Assembly (NCBI RefSeq): GCF_004791165.1
Contig: NZ_SRUZ01000001.1
Coordinates: 106,382 to 170,381 of the forward strand
Reading direction: 5' to 3'
Length of the DNA: 64,000 bases
Source of the DNA: Mesorhizobium sp. M8A.F.Ca.ET.218.01.1.1
Lineage (GTDB): Bacteria; Pseudomonadota; Alphaproteobacteria; Rhizobiales; Rhizobiaceae
The notes below the pieces were generated by a model that was not told where the DNA came from, did not search any database, and saw nothing but the letters and a program-made list of their open reading frames with translations. Made by a program: the position numbers and the translations under genes. Shown one piece after another: positions 52,707 through 61,493 of the stretch (positions within the stretch are counted from its first letter, which is position 1; every line of letters starts with the position of its first letter).

Positions 52707-53822
52707 ATGAAGATCGGTCTTGGCCTTTACCGGGAGTCGCTCACGCCGGATAATTTCCGCTTTGCCCGACAGGCAGGCGCGACCCACATCGTTGCCCACC
52801 TCACCAACTATTTTCGCGGCCGCGACCCTTCGCTGTCCGCCGGCAGCGAGAAAGAAGGCTGGGGCGACTGCTCCGCCGACGAACTCTGGAATTACGAGGA
52901 TTTCGCCGGCCTGGTGAAGACCGTGCGCGACAATGGTCTGGAAATAGCCGCGATCGAGAATTTCTCGCCTCGCTTCTGGTCCGACATCCTGCTCGGTGGT
53001 CCCGACAGGGCAAAGCAGATCGAGGGGCTGAAGCGCCTTATCCGCGACGCCGGGCGCGCCGGCATTCCCTGCATCGGCTATAATTTCTCGATTGCCGGGG
53101 TCTGGGGCTGGTCGCGTGGACCTTTCGCGCGCGGCGAGGCGATGTCGGTCGGGCTCGATCTCTCCGCCATCGATGCCGATCTGCCGCTGCCAGACGGCGT
53201 CGTCTGGAACATGCGTTACCGTGCGGGAAGGCCGGATGCGGAACCCGTGCGCGTCAGCAGCGAGGAACTTTGGCAGCGCCTGGACGTGTTTCTGCGCGAG
53301 ATCGTCCCGGTGGCCGAAGAGGCTGGCGTCATGCTGGCGGCGCATCCCGACGATCCGCCGGCCGAAGCATTGCGCGGGGCGGCGCGGCTGGTCAACCGGC
53401 CGGAAAAATACGACCGGCTGATGAACATCGTCGACTCGCCGTCCAACGGTCTGGAACTCTGTCTCGGCTCGCTTCAGGAGATGCCTGGCACGGAGGATAT
53501 TTACGGCCACGTCAGGCGCTTCGCCCGACGCGGCCGTATCGGCTATATCCATTTCCGCAACGTGCGCGGCAAGGTGCCCAGATATCACGAGACCTTCGTC
53601 GATGATGGCGACATCGACATGGCCGAGATCGTCCGCATCCTGCGCGATGAGAACTATCAAGGCGTGATGATCCCCGACCATACGCCGGAAATGTCCTGCG
53701 ACGCGCCTTGGCATGCCGGCAAGGCTTTTGCACTCGGCTATATGCGTGCGCTGGTGCAGAACGCCACGGCCCTCGGGCCTTCCCGCACCGCCCCATCCAC
53801 CGACCTTCGGAGGCAAGCCTGA
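52707..53822 (+). CDS. Mannonate-dehydratase-related TIM-barrel protein (UxuA paralogue)
   Basis: A 371-residue protein of the xylose-isomerase-like TIM-barrel fold, related to but clearly different from UxuA at 49816. Shared metal-site segments are VMLAAHPDDPPAEALRGAAR, GLELCLGSLQEM and GRIGYIHFRNVRGKVPRYHE, followed by EVIRI-like EIVRILRDENYQGVMIPDH. The N-terminal UxuA lead is replaced by a shorter one. Such paralogues may dehydrate another aldonate. Its stop shares one base with the next start (TGATG). Confidence 0.88.
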   Translation: MKIGLGLYRESLTPDNFRFARQAGATHIVAHLTNYFRGRDPSLSAGSEKEGWGDCSADELWNYEDFAGLVKTVRDNGLEIAAIENFSPRFWSDILLGGPDRAKQIEGLKRLIRDAGRAGIPCIGYNFSIAGVWGWSRGPFARGEAMSVGLDLSAIDADLPLPDGVVWNMRYRAGRPDAEPVRVSSEELWQRLDVFLREIVPVAEEAGVMLAAHPDDPPAEALRGAARLVNRPEKYDRLMNIVDSPSNGLELCLGSLQEMPGTEDIYGHVRRFARRGRIGYIHFRNVRGKVPRYHETFVDDGDIDMAEIVRILRDENYQGVMIPDHTPEMSCDAPWHAGKAFALGYMRALVQNATALGPSRTAPSTDLRRQA

Positions 53823-54523
53823 TGACCGGATCGACCCGCCTCGATGGTGACGACGCCGAAATGTATCGCCTGTTCGAAACCGAACTGTTCGTCGCCGTGG
53901 TTGGCGACGTGATGGATACGCTCGGGCTGCAACACCAGTTCCTGCCGCCGGTGTTCAAGCCGGTCGACGACAAGACGCACCTGCTCGGCCGGGCCATGCC
54001 GGTGCTTGAAACAGATATCTTCCTGTCCGACGAGCCGACGCACAATCCGCTGATGACCAAGCCGTTCGGGCTGATGTTCGAGGCGCTGGACGATCTGAAG
54101 CCCGGCGAGATCTACGTCGCGAGCGGTGCCTCGCCCCGTTACGCCCTGTGGGGCGAGCTGATGTCGACGCGCGCCAAAATCCTCGGCGCGCACGGCGCCC
54201 TGGTCGACGGCTTCGCCCGCGACACGGACGGCATCAAGGCGCTTGGATTTCCCTGCTTCTGCACCGGTTACTACGCACAGGACCAGGGCGTGCGCGGCAA
54301 GGTGATCGATTATCGCTGCGCGCTCGAAATCGGCGGCGTGCGGATCGAGCCGGGGACGCTGCTGTTCGGCGACAAGGAAGGCGTTATCGTCATCCCGCGA
54401 CAGGCCGAGGAAGAAGTGGTGCGGCTGGCCTTGGAAAAAGTGCGTGGCGAAAAGCTCGTCGCCAGGGCGATCCGCGAAGGCATGAGCGCGGTGGAAGCCT
54501 ACAGGACTTTCGGCATCATGTGA
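53822..54523 (+). CDS. RraA-family (HMG aldolase-like) protein
   Basis: A 233-residue protein of the RraA/4-hydroxy-4-methyl-2-oxoglutarate aldolase family. The active-site pattern is GELMSTRAKILGAHGALVDG then FARDTDGIKALGFPCF, where the Arg-Asp pair is the metal and substrate site. Downstream is the barrel segment EIGGVRIEPGTLLFGDKEG. In sugar acid loci these proteins are usually aldolases or decarboxylases of 2-oxo acids, so here it may cleave a product of the two dehydratases. RraA as an RNase E inhibitor is less likely in this context. Confidence 0.85.
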   Translation: MTGSTRLDGDDAEMYRLFETELFVAVVGDVMDTLGLQHQFLPPVFKPVDDKTHLLGRAMPVLETDIFLSDEPTHNPLMTKPFGLMFEALDDLKPGEIYVASGASPRYALWGELMSTRAKILGAHGALVDGFARDTDGIKALGFPCFCTGYYAQDQGVRGKVIDYRCALEIGGVRIEPGTLLFGDKEGVIVIPRQAEEEVVRLALEKVRGEKLVARAIREGMSAVEAYRTFGIM

Positions 54524-54643
54524 TCGGTCCCGAGGGGCTCGGATCCAGCCGTGGGTGGCGGCATTAACGCATCCAGTCCGGAACAATCTTTTTTGGTCGA
54601 AGTTCCCCCCTTGAAGGGACGAACTCTCCGAAGGAGATTTCCT

Positions 54644-55429
54644 ATGAAACATGTTCTCATGACCAGCATGCTTGCGATCGGGCTCGGCTGCGGGACGGCG
54701 ATGGCTCAGACACGGCAGCCCGCCGAAAGCCAATCAGGAGCGGATACGAACTGCGCATCCGGCACGACCAACTGCCAAAACGGCTCGAAGATGAAGGACC
54801 AGGCACAGGGCACCAAGTCCCAGACTGATCAGCAGGCTCAGGGCAAGGCCAAGATGAAGACGGACGAGCAAGCCCAGGGCAAGGCCAAGGTCCAGACCGA
54901 TCAGCAGGCTCAGGGCAAGGCAGGCACCAAGACGGACGAGCAGGCCCAGGGCAAGGCTAAGGTCCAGACCGATCAGCAGGCCCAGGGCAAGGCAGGCGCC
55001 ACTACGGACCAGCAGGCCCAGGGCAAGGCTAAGGTCCAGACCGATCAGCAGGCCCAGGGCAAGGCAGGCGCCACTACGGACCAGCAGGCCCAGGGCAAGG
55101 CTAAGGTCCAGACCGATCAGCAGGCTCAGGGTAAGGCCTCCACGCAGGACAAGACTTCGACCGCGTCCATCAACAATGTGACGGTCGAACAGAAGACCCA
55201 GATCACCCAGGTGTTCAGGGAAACCAAGGTCGAGCCGGTCGCCAGCGTCAATTTCGACGTCTCCGTCGGCATCGAAGTCCCGCGGCACAAGATCAGGCTG
55301 CATCGTTTGCCGGCTCGCATCGTCAAGATCGTTCCGGCCTACGAAGCCTACGAGTATTTCGTTCTCGCCGACGGCCGGATCGTCATCGTCGATCCGGATA
55401 CCTACAAGATCGTGCTGATCCTGACCTAG
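54644..55429 (+). CDS. Secreted repeat protein with DUF1236-like C-terminus
   Basis: A 261-residue protein with a strong AAGGAG site. The signal peptide is MLAIGLGCGTAMA, with cleavage near residue 21. Residues 59-166 are nine copies of a 12-residue unit of the form xxTDxQAQGKAx. The last 80 residues (TVEQKTQITQVFRETKVEPV to the end) match the rhizobial DUF1236 type found in exported proteins. The repeat is Gln/Lys/Asp-rich, soluble and probably extended or helical. The product is probably periplasmic. Length may vary between strains because the repeats are nearly identical in DNA. Confidence 0.8.
   Translation: MKHVLMTSMLAIGLGCGTAMAQTRQPAESQSGADTNCASGTTNCQNGSKMKDQAQGTKSQTDQQAQGKAKMKTDEQAQGKAKVQTDQQAQGKAGTKTDEQAQGKAKVQTDQQAQGKAGATTDQQAQGKAKVQTDQQAQGKAGATTDQQAQGKAKVQTDQQAQGKASTQDKTSTASINNVTVEQKTQITQVFRETKVEPVASVNFDVSVGIEVPRHKIRLHRLPARIVKIVPAYEAYEYFVLADGRIVIVDPDTYKIVLILT
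54818..55141 (+). repeat. Nine-unit 36-bp tandem coding repeat
   Basis: Nine in-frame units of 36 bp encode xxTDxQAQGKAx. Units alternate between AK- and AG-ending forms, so the effective period is often 72 bp. The later 72-bp blocks are almost identical, a sign of recent expansion by slippage or unequal exchange. It lies inside the gene at 54644-55429. Confidence 0.88.
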
Positions 55430-55502
55430 GAGCAATTCCAGGAAAATTTAACAGCACGACATTGCTCAACCCGCTCCGCCGCACGCGGGTCGGGTTGAGC
55501 AC
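55430..55502. repeat. Second copy of the dispersed repeat plus a palindrome
   Basis: 55430-55446 repeats 17 bases of the element at 303-319 (inverse orientation), here right after the TAG of the DUF1236-like gene. It is followed by a perfect 10-bp inverted repeat GCTCAACCCG (55464-55473) / CGGGTTGAGC (55491-55500) with a 17-base spacer. It may act as a transcription terminator for the gene upstream. Confidence 0.65.
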
Positions 55503-55551
55503 TTATGGCGAGATGGATGCGGGCAGCTTCCCCTGCACACCTCAGCGCAGC

Positions 55552-56163
55552 TCAGGAATTCCGAGACCGCAATGTCCGCAAGGTAATCGAGTAGCGGTGC
55601 TCGGCAAGCGGCGGGATGCTGTGCTCCCATTCTGTTCGCGAAGAGCCCGTCATGAGATAGGCCGATCTCGGCTCGACAGTGACGGTCCGGCGCTCCCATC
55701 CAGATCCGTTCTCGCGCCGAAGGCGGAAATCGCAGGGCGCCAGCAGCGAGACGCCCGCGACGTCCTCGAAATGAGGCTTGTCGCGGTGCCAGCCGATACC
55801 AGCGCCGGGCCGGTATTCATTGATCAAGACCTGGGCGAAGGCGTCGGTGGGCCGGCGCGCAAAGGCCGCGACCTTTTCGCGCAGGGGCAGCAGAAAGTCA
55901 GGGATCGGCGGTGCCTCGACGACCTCGCGCCGGTCATAATCGTAGCGAAGGCCAAAACCGACGACACGCCGGTTCGCCAGATGGCCGTGGAAGTCGAAGG
56001 CCTTGAAGGGCAGTCCTTCAAGCTGTCGGACAAGTTCGATTTCCTCTTGCGGCGTGATCAGTCCGGGCTGGTACGCGAAGCCCTCCGGCAAATCATCCTG
56101 AGCGGCACCAAAGAGATCGTACTGGGCCACACGGCCGGCTGTTTTCGGTTTGAGCGGCGACAT
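55552..56163 (-). CDS. alkB: AlkB-type alpha-ketoglutarate-dependent DNA repair dioxygenase
   Basis: A 203-residue Fe(II)/2-oxoglutarate enzyme that removes alkyl groups from damaged bases. The iron site HxD is in NEYRPGAGIGWHRDKPHF, the distal His in RTEWEHSIPP and the 2-oxoglutarate-binding Arg residues in RYSITLRTLR at the C-terminus. The start is the ATG at 56163 (MSPLKPK). It belongs to the ABH2-like bacterial group rather than the E. coli adaptive operon, as no ada is near. Confidence 0.92.
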   Translation of the reverse strand: MSPLKPKTAGRVAQYDLFGAAQDDLPEGFAYQPGLITPQEEIELVRQLEGLPFKAFDFHGHLANRRVVGFGLRYDYDRREVVEAPPIPDFLLPLREKVAAFARRPTDAFAQVLINEYRPGAGIGWHRDKPHFEDVAGVSLLAPCDFRLRRENGSGWERRTVTVEPRSAYLMTGSSRTEWEHSIPPLAEHRYSITLRTLRSRNS

Positions 56164-56330
56164 CGTGCCTAGATGGTGAAGGCCGGACCACAGGGCAAGA
56201 CGGGAACCGCGCTTGCTTGCCTCGGACACATCTCGAAACCGGCGCAACGGAACACCGGAGCGGCGTGAAAGTTTAGGAGACGGCGGTTCCGTCGGAGGCC
56301 GCCGGACTTGTTCCAGCCTTGGAGTGCCGG

Positions 56331-56768
56331 ATGCCGCGCGTTGAAACCGGGGCCTGCTTTTGCGGTGCGATTGCCGCCGCCATGGACGGTGAGCCTTTCT
56401 GGATATGCTACGATCACGATGACGATTGCCGACGGGCGATCGGCAGTCCGCTCACCATCTGGGTCGGATATCGGCCGAGTCAGTTCCGCCTTTTGAAGGG
56501 AACGCCAAAGGCTTTCTCCAGGACGCCGGGCGTTGTCCGTACTTTCTGTCCCGACTGTGGGAGCTCCATAGGCTATAGCGACGAAGGCCTGCCGGACGAG
56601 TTGTATCTGACAATCGGGTTCTTCGACAGACCCGAAGGGCTGCAGCCACATGCCCATGCCTATTGGGACCTGAGGCTGCCTTGGGTCGACTTTGCCGACG
56701 AGCTGCCGCACATCGGTCGATATTCGAGGAAGCGCGACGAGAAATTCGGCAATCCACGCGACAGGTAG
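56331..56768 (+). CDS. GFA-family (glutathione-dependent formaldehyde-activating-like) protein
   Basis: A 145-residue zinc-binding protein. The family Cys pattern is partly present: ACFCGAI (first pair), CYDHDDDCRR where the usual second motif is CHCxxC, and TFCPDCGSSIGY (last pair). I chose the ATG at 56331 because GGAG lies six bases before it. The weak TTG at 56319 precedes that site. GFA proteins were linked to S-hydroxymethylglutathione formation, but most members have no proven activity. Confidence 0.82.
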   Translation: MPRVETGACFCGAIAAAMDGEPFWICYDHDDDCRRAIGSPLTIWVGYRPSQFRLLKGTPKAFSRTPGVVRTFCPDCGSSIGYSDEGLPDELYLTIGFFDRPEGLQPHAHAYWDLRLPWVDFADELPHIGRYSRKRDEKFGNPRDR

Positions 56769-56835
56769 CACCTTCGGGCGGTACGGAACCGGACCATGCC
56801 TGGCGGGTTAATCGGAGGAGCCGTCAGGTGCCACC

Positions 56836-57036
56836 ATGCCGTCGAACGTCATTCGAAGCACGCAATATGATCCCGCGACCAGGACCCTCTCGGTCTGGTT
56901 CGTGCCGCACGGCAACCGCTATGACTATGAGGAAGTCTCCCCGGCTACCTATGCGGCGTTCATGAGGGCTTCCTCGAAAGGCCGCTTCTTCAATAAATTC
57001 ATCAAGGATCGTCACAGCTACCGTCGCGTGGCGTGA
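56836..57036 (+). CDS. KTSC domain small protein
   Basis: A 66-residue protein that matches the KTSC domain over its full length: SNVIRSTQYDPATRTLSVWF then YDYEEVSPATYAAFMRASSK and GRFFNKFIKDRHSY. The domain is common in short bacterial proteins and in fusions with RNA- or DNA-metabolism enzymes. Its function is unknown. It is convergent with the DUF763 gene. Confidence 0.8.
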   Translation: MPSNVIRSTQYDPATRTLSVWFVPHGNRYDYEEVSPATYAAFMRASSKGRFFNKFIKDRHSYRRVA

Positions 57037-57054
57037 TACCCCGCCAGCGACCCG

Positions 57055-58317
57055 TCACGCCTTTTTGTTCTGCCCGGCGGTCACCTCATCCGGCGGCGGT
57101 TCCCAACCAAAGACACTGCGGCCGCCAAGCAGATGCGACTGGTCGAATTCGCCGGCGACAATCTCCTTCAGGCTGGGACCGGTGACGTATCGCTCGACCT
57201 GCCGCGACTGATCGTCGAGCCGCCTCAATGCGCCGATTTCCTCTTCGCGGCCAAGCCTGGCCTTTTGCACGGCGGACTTCAACACACCGATCGTCTCGTC
57301 ATAGACCTTGAGCGGAACAGGGAACGGATGCCTGTCCTTGCCGCCATGCGCCAGCGAAAAACGGCCCGGGTCCGAAAACCGGCACGGCGCGCCATGCACC
57401 ACTTCGGCAACCAGCGCTAATGCGCGCACCGTGCGGGCGCCGACGCCGGGAACCAGGAGAAGCTCGGCGAAATCGGCGGGACCCCGCTCGGCGGCGGCGG
57501 CCATGTTGCCGTGAAGGCGATGCATCACGACATCGCTTTCGCGGACATCATGGTGAGCCGGCATGACCAGATGCGGCAGCAATGGCTGCGCCGGAGCCGG
57601 CGCGGCACCGGGTTCCAAGGCGGCGAACTCCCGAATGATGCGGTCCGGCCCGAGATCCTGGAGCAGGTCCAGCTGTCCCTGGCGCGAGGCCTCGGCGCGC
57701 CGGTCGGTCAGGTTGACGATCTCGCCCTGGTTGGCGCCTTCAATGGCGGCATGCGGCTGGTCGACGAAACTCTTCAAACCCTCGGACAGCCAATGATAGC
57801 GGCGCGCCACCTTGCTGTCGCCGTTCATGCCTTGCTGCACCACCACCCAGTCGCCGTCGTCGGTGACGATGAAGCCATGCAAATAGAGGTCGAAACCGTC
57901 CTGGACGGCGGCGCTGTCCACCTTGGCGACCAGCCGGCTGGCGGTTGCCAGGCGCGCGCCGTCGAAGCCGATACGCTCGCCGATGGCGGCTAATTCATGC
58001 GGGGTTTTGCGCGAATGCGCGCCACGGCCGCCGCAGACATGAATGCCAAGCTCGCCCGACAGCGGCGTGAGACCGCGTTTCAAGGCGCCGACGACGCTGG
58101 TCGTGATGCCGGACGAGTGCCAGTCCATGCCCATGACGGCGCCGAAGGACTGGAACCAGAACGGATGCGCCAGCCGCCGCAGCAATTCATTGCGGCCATA
58201 GTGATGGATGATCGCCTCGGACATGACGGCGCCGAGACGCGTCATGCGATCGCCCAGCCATTTCGGCACACGTCCGCCGTGAAGGGGAAGATCAGCACTG
58301 CCCGATCGTTGCGCCAC
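57055..58317 (-). CDS. DUF763 family protein
   Basis: A 420-residue protein. The N-terminal half matches DUF763: AQRSGSADLPLHGGRVPKWL, HPFWFQSFGAVMGMDWHSSG and GIHVCGGRGAHSRKTPHE. A helix-hairpin-helix-like segment LLVPGVGARTVRALALVAEV lies near residue 285 and suggests nucleic acid contact. The start is uncertain: the GTG at 58317 gives the usual family N-terminus, and another GTG at 58374 would add 19 residues. Neither has a good ribosome site. The family's function is not established to my knowledge. Confidence 0.82.
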   Translation of the reverse strand: MAQRSGSADLPLHGGRVPKWLGDRMTRLGAVMSEAIIHHYGRNELLRRLAHPFWFQSFGAVMGMDWHSSGITTSVVGALKRGLTPLSGELGIHVCGGRGAHSRKTPHELAAIGERIGFDGARLATASRLVAKVDSAAVQDGFDLYLHGFIVTDDGDWVVVQQGMNGDSKVARRYHWLSEGLKSFVDQPHAAIEGANQGEIVNLTDRRAEASRQGQLDLLQDLGPDRIIREFAALEPGAAPAPAQPLLPHLVMPAHHDVRESDVVMHRLHGNMAAAAERGPADFAELLLVPGVGARTVRALALVAEVVHGAPCRFSDPGRFSLAHGGKDRHPFPVPLKVYDETIGVLKSAVQKARLGREEEIGALRRLDDQSRQVERYVTGPSLKEIVAGEFDQSHLLGGRSVFGWEPPPDEVTAGQNKKA

Positions 58318-58428
58318 GTCCTTGCCTGCTCCGGTGCCCGCGAATCTCAGACAAATAGGTATCCCGGAGCGCACACGGAAGCACTGAATGGTCGCACCCG
58401 GCCCGATCGCGAACGCAAATGCGCTCTG

Positions 58429-58977
58429 CTATCTCACCACGCGCTTCTCGAGCTTGCGGGCCAGAGTGCGGCGATGCAGGCCAAGCCGGCGCGCGGTTTC
58501 GGAGATGTTGAAGCCGGTTTCGACCAGCGTTTCGTGGATGCGCTCCCATTCCAGATTCTTGATCGAGGTGGGCCGGGAGGAGAGCGGTACGGAAACATCG
58601 CCCTCGGCCCGGCCGAAGGCGGCTTCGATGTCATCGGTGTTGGCGGGTTTCGCCAGGTAATGGCTCGCGCCGAGCTTGATCGCCTCGACAGCCGTGGCGA
58701 TGCTGGCAAACCCCGTCAGCACGACAATCCTGATCGAAGCATCGCGGGCGCTGAGCAGCTTGACGCACTCCAGTCCGGAGCCGCCGGCTCCAAGCTTGAG
58801 GTCGACGACAGCGTAAGCCGGAACAGTTGTTTCGAGGGCGCTAAGCAATGCTTCCCGGTCGTGGCAGACGACGACGTCGTAATCGCGCTTTTCGAAGGAG
58901 CGCTTCAGCGTTTTGGCGAAGGTGGCGTCGTCCTCTACGATAAACAGGGATCGATCAGGCCTCACGATCATCTCCAT
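58429..58977 (-). CDS. actR: ActR/RegA-type response regulator
   Basis: A 182-residue response regulator. The receiver domain (about 8-125) has the acidic pocket VEDD (Glu15, Asp16, Asp17), the phosphorylated Asp59 in AVVDLKLG, and Lys in LAKPANTDD. The C-terminal Fis-type HTH (ISETARRLGLHRRTLARKL) is nearly identical to RegA/ActR/PrrA. It activates redox-dependent genes such as oxidases and CO2/N2 fixation genes in relatives. It overlaps the kinase gene by 23 bases, and the operon starts with cyo genes. The start may be the second Met (58971). Confidence 0.93.
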   Translation of the reverse strand: MEMIVRPDRSLFIVEDDATFAKTLKRSFEKRDYDVVVCHDREALLSALETTVPAYAVVDLKLGAGGSGLECVKLLSARDASIRIVVLTGFASIATAVEAIKLGASHYLAKPANTDDIEAAFGRAEGDVSVPLSSRPTSIKNLEWERIHETLVETGFNISETARRLGLHRRTLARKLEKRVVR

Positions 58978-60307
58978 CGGTCAGCGCCGGAAGTGGCAGC
59001 GAAAGAGTAACACAGGCGCCCTGTTCCATGTTGCGCGCCGAAAAATCGCCTCCCAGTTTCCGGACCACGTTCATGACGAGGAACAGGCCAAGACCGCCGC
59101 CCGGCCGTCCCTTGCTCGACATATAGGGTTGGCCAAGTGCTGCCAGAATACCCTCGTTGAAACCCGGCCCGCGATCGCGCACGGAAATCACCAGCTTGTC
59201 GCCCTGCCGCTCGGCGGTGACGCCGACCCAATCCTGCGATGCTTCCTGGGCATTGTCGAACACGTTGAAGATGACCTGCTTCAGCGCCGTGTCGGATACG
59301 ATCTGCTCGTCCGGGTCGAAATCGTTCTTGTATTCCAGCTTGAATGGCTGGCGACTGATGCGCCATTCCTCGACCAGATCGTCGAGGAAACCGCGAATGG
59401 TCGTGCGTATCGTTCCCTCGCCCCTCGCCTGGCCGGAAGACATCAGGATCCCGGACACGATGCGCTTGCAGCGCTCGATCTGGGCCTGCATCTCGGCCAT
59501 GTCGGCGGCCATTTCGCGGTTGCGCGTGAGCGTGCGCATCTGGCGCCAGTCGGACAGGATGACGGATATCGTGGCAAGCGGCGTGCCGAGTTCGTGCGCG
59601 GCGCCGGAGGCCAGCAGGCCCATGCGCACGATGTGGTCCTCCTCGGCCGAGCGCTGGCGCAGATCGGCGAGATAGGCGTCGCGCTCGCGCAGATTGCGGT
59701 TGATGCGCGTCATGAAGATCACGATCAGTCCGGCCGCCAGCACGAAGCAGATGAACATGCCCCTTATATGCAGGGACAGGAGATCGCTGCCGCCATGATG
59801 CGGGATCGCGATCGGCTGGAAGAGGAAGATGAGGAAGACGAAGCAGGCCGACGCAGCCGCCACGAGGATCCAGGTAAACCTTGGCGTCAGCAGTGCCGCG
59901 CCAAGCGTGATCTGCAGGAGATAGAGCGATACGAACGGATTGGACGCACCGCCGCTCAGGTAAAGCTGCGTCGTCAGTGCCGCCATGTCGAAGATGAGCG
60001 CAACGAAGAGCTGGGTGTTGCTGATAGGCCTGATACCGCGCAGGACCAGCAGGCTGAAGATGTTGAGGCCCAACAGGAAAAGCACCACGCCGGCCATCTC
60101 CGCCAGCGGCAATGGGATATCGAACCAGTATTCCGTCGCCAGAATGGTGAGCACCTGACCCGCCACCGCCAGCCAACGCAGTTGGATGAGCAGGAACAGG
60201 TTCTTCCTGTTCGTTGCATCAGGGTGCGATACTGCCCCGTTCTTGCCGGCTAGGGATGCCGCCACCAGGGATTTGTCATGATGAAGCGCTTGCGTGGGGA
60301 CGCTCAT
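58955..60307 (-). CDS. actS: ActS/RegB-type redox sensor histidine kinase
   Basis: A 450-residue membrane kinase. Six membrane segments lie in residues 35-200, with the quinone-site motif GGASNPF at 119-125. The H-box is ASGAAHELGTPLATISVIL with phosphorylated His238. The redox-active Cys of RegB is present as Cys280 in IERCKRIVSG. The ATPase part has FDNAQEAS, SVRDRGPGFN and GGGLGLFLVMNVV. It senses the quinone pool and passes phosphate to ActR. It is coupled by ATGA to the SURF1 gene. Placement inside a cyo operon is notable. Confidence 0.94.
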   Translation of the reverse strand: MSVPTQALHHDKSLVAASLAGKNGAVSHPDATNRKNLFLLIQLRWLAVAGQVLTILATEYWFDIPLPLAEMAGVVLFLLGLNIFSLLVLRGIRPISNTQLFVALIFDMAALTTQLYLSGGASNPFVSLYLLQITLGAALLTPRFTWILVAAASACFVFLIFLFQPIAIPHHGGSDLLSLHIRGMFICFVLAAGLIVIFMTRINRNLRERDAYLADLRQRSAEEDHIVRMGLLASGAAHELGTPLATISVILSDWRQMRTLTRNREMAADMAEMQAQIERCKRIVSGILMSSGQARGEGTIRTTIRGFLDDLVEEWRISRQPFKLEYKNDFDPDEQIVSDTALKQVIFNVFDNAQEASQDWVGVTAERQGDKLVISVRDRGPGFNEGILAALGQPYMSSKGRPGGGLGLFLVMNVVRKLGGDFSARNMEQGACVTLSLPLPALTDGDDREA

Positions 60308-61119
60308 CTCGCGGGTCCTCGCCGTCGGCCGTGGCCGATCATCGGCCTGGCCAGGGCAATGGCGAGCATCGCAGCGAGCGCGAACCAGGTCAAAGCATAT
60401 GCCAGGTGGCTGTTGCGGAAGGTCACGACGGTCAAGCCGCCGCGCGGCCAGCCCTCCATGCGTGACGCTTCCGCATCGACGAAATAGGGAGCGACATTGC
60501 TCGTCAAGCCGTGCGCGGTTGCTATGGCGGCGACGTCTCGCGAATACCAGCGATTGCCCGTGGTGTCGTTCTTGCGCAGGAAGCCGCCGCCGGGTTCGCT
60601 CATGCGCAACAGGCCGTCGATGACGGCCGGCGCCGTTGGGCCGCCTCTCTCCCGTTCGAACTCAGTCTTGCGCTCCAGGGGAATGAAGCCGCGGTTGACC
60701 AGCACGACGAAGCCACGGTCGGTCCGCATCGGCGTCAGCACCCAATAGCCGCCGCCAAGCTCGGTCACCGCCTGCACAAGCGTGTTGGCGCCGCCCTGGT
60801 AGCGTCCCGCCAATCGCACATGGCTGTATTCGTAACCGGCCGCGGTGATGCCGTTCCAGCTCTCCGGGCCAGGCGCATCGACAACCGGGGCATGAATGCG
60901 TTGGTCGACACGAGCGATCAGGTCGAGCTTCCAGACCCGCCTTTCCAGTTGCCATATGCCGAGCCCGGCAAACACCAGCACGCCGAGGAGCCCGAGCAGT
61001 ACAAGGACAAGGCGCGACACGGACGACCTGCCGCCGCGCTCTTGCAGGACGGGACGCGGGCCGATGCCTGTTTGTCCGATCGCCTCGATGGTGGTCCTCC
61101 CAGAGCCCGCCGGGCTCAT
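60304..61119 (-). CDS. SURF1-family protein
   Basis: A 271-residue membrane protein with the SURF1 layout: a helix near residue 35 (LVLVLLGLLGVLVFAGLG then IWQLERRVWK), a large periplasmic domain and a final helix (SHLAYALTWFALAAMLAIAL). Conserved segments include ITAAGYEYSHVRLAG and VVLVNRGFIPLERK. SURF1 proteins help insert haem into subunit I of haem-copper oxidases, here presumably CyoB. It overlaps cyoD and actS by four bases each. Confidence 0.9.
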   Translation of the reverse strand: MSPAGSGRTTIEAIGQTGIGPRPVLQERGGRSSVSRLVLVLLGLLGVLVFAGLGIWQLERRVWKLDLIARVDQRIHAPVVDAPGPESWNGITAAGYEYSHVRLAGRYQGGANTLVQAVTELGGGYWVLTPMRTDRGFVVLVNRGFIPLERKTEFERERGGPTAPAVIDGLLRMSEPGGGFLRKNDTTGNRWYSRDVAAIATAHGLTSNVAPYFVDAEASRMEGWPRGGLTVVTFRNSHLAYALTWFALAAMLAIALARPMIGHGRRRGPAR

Positions 61120-61493
61120 GGCATCTCGCGCATGTCGTGCAGCCCGGGCATCATGTTGGCGTTGAGATGGTACATCACCCAGAGCGAACCGGTCAGCACG
61201 ATGACAACCAGGATCAGCGTGAAGATCAGCGCCAGCATCGACCATCCGCCTTCCGAGGCGGTGTTCATATGCAGGAAGAAGACCATGTGGACCACGATCT
61301 GCACGACCGCGAAGGCCATGATGACGATGGCCGTGGCCTGCTTGTCATCGATGACGCCGCTCATGACCAGCCAGAATGGAATGGCGGTCAGGATCACCGA
61401 CAGGATGAAGCCGATCAGATAGCCCCGGAGCGATCCGTGTGCTGCCCCACCATGGGCGTGGCCGTGCCCCTCGGCATGATCGTGAGCGCTCAT
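61116..61493 (-). CDS. cyoD: Cytochrome bo-type quinol oxidase subunit IV (CyoD)
   Basis: A 125-residue membrane subunit. The His-rich N-terminus (AHDHAEGHGHAHGG) is followed by three helices: YLIGFILSVILTAIPFWLVM, AIVIMAFAVVQIVVHMVFFL and MLALIFTLILVVIVLTGSLW. Length and layout match CyoD/QoxD. It overlaps cyoC by four bases (ATGA) and precedes the SURF1 gene. Confidence 0.93.
   Translation of the reverse strand: MSAHDHAEGHGHAHGGAAHGSLRGYLIGFILSVILTAIPFWLVMSGVIDDKQATAIVIMAFAVVQIVVHMVFFLHMNTASEGGWSMLALIFTLILVVIVLTGSLWVMYHLNANMMPGLHDMREMP

Noticed and set aside
54818..55141. CRISPR array
   Set aside because: The repeats are contiguous 36-bp coding units without spacers, in frame within one protein. 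No cas genes are near.
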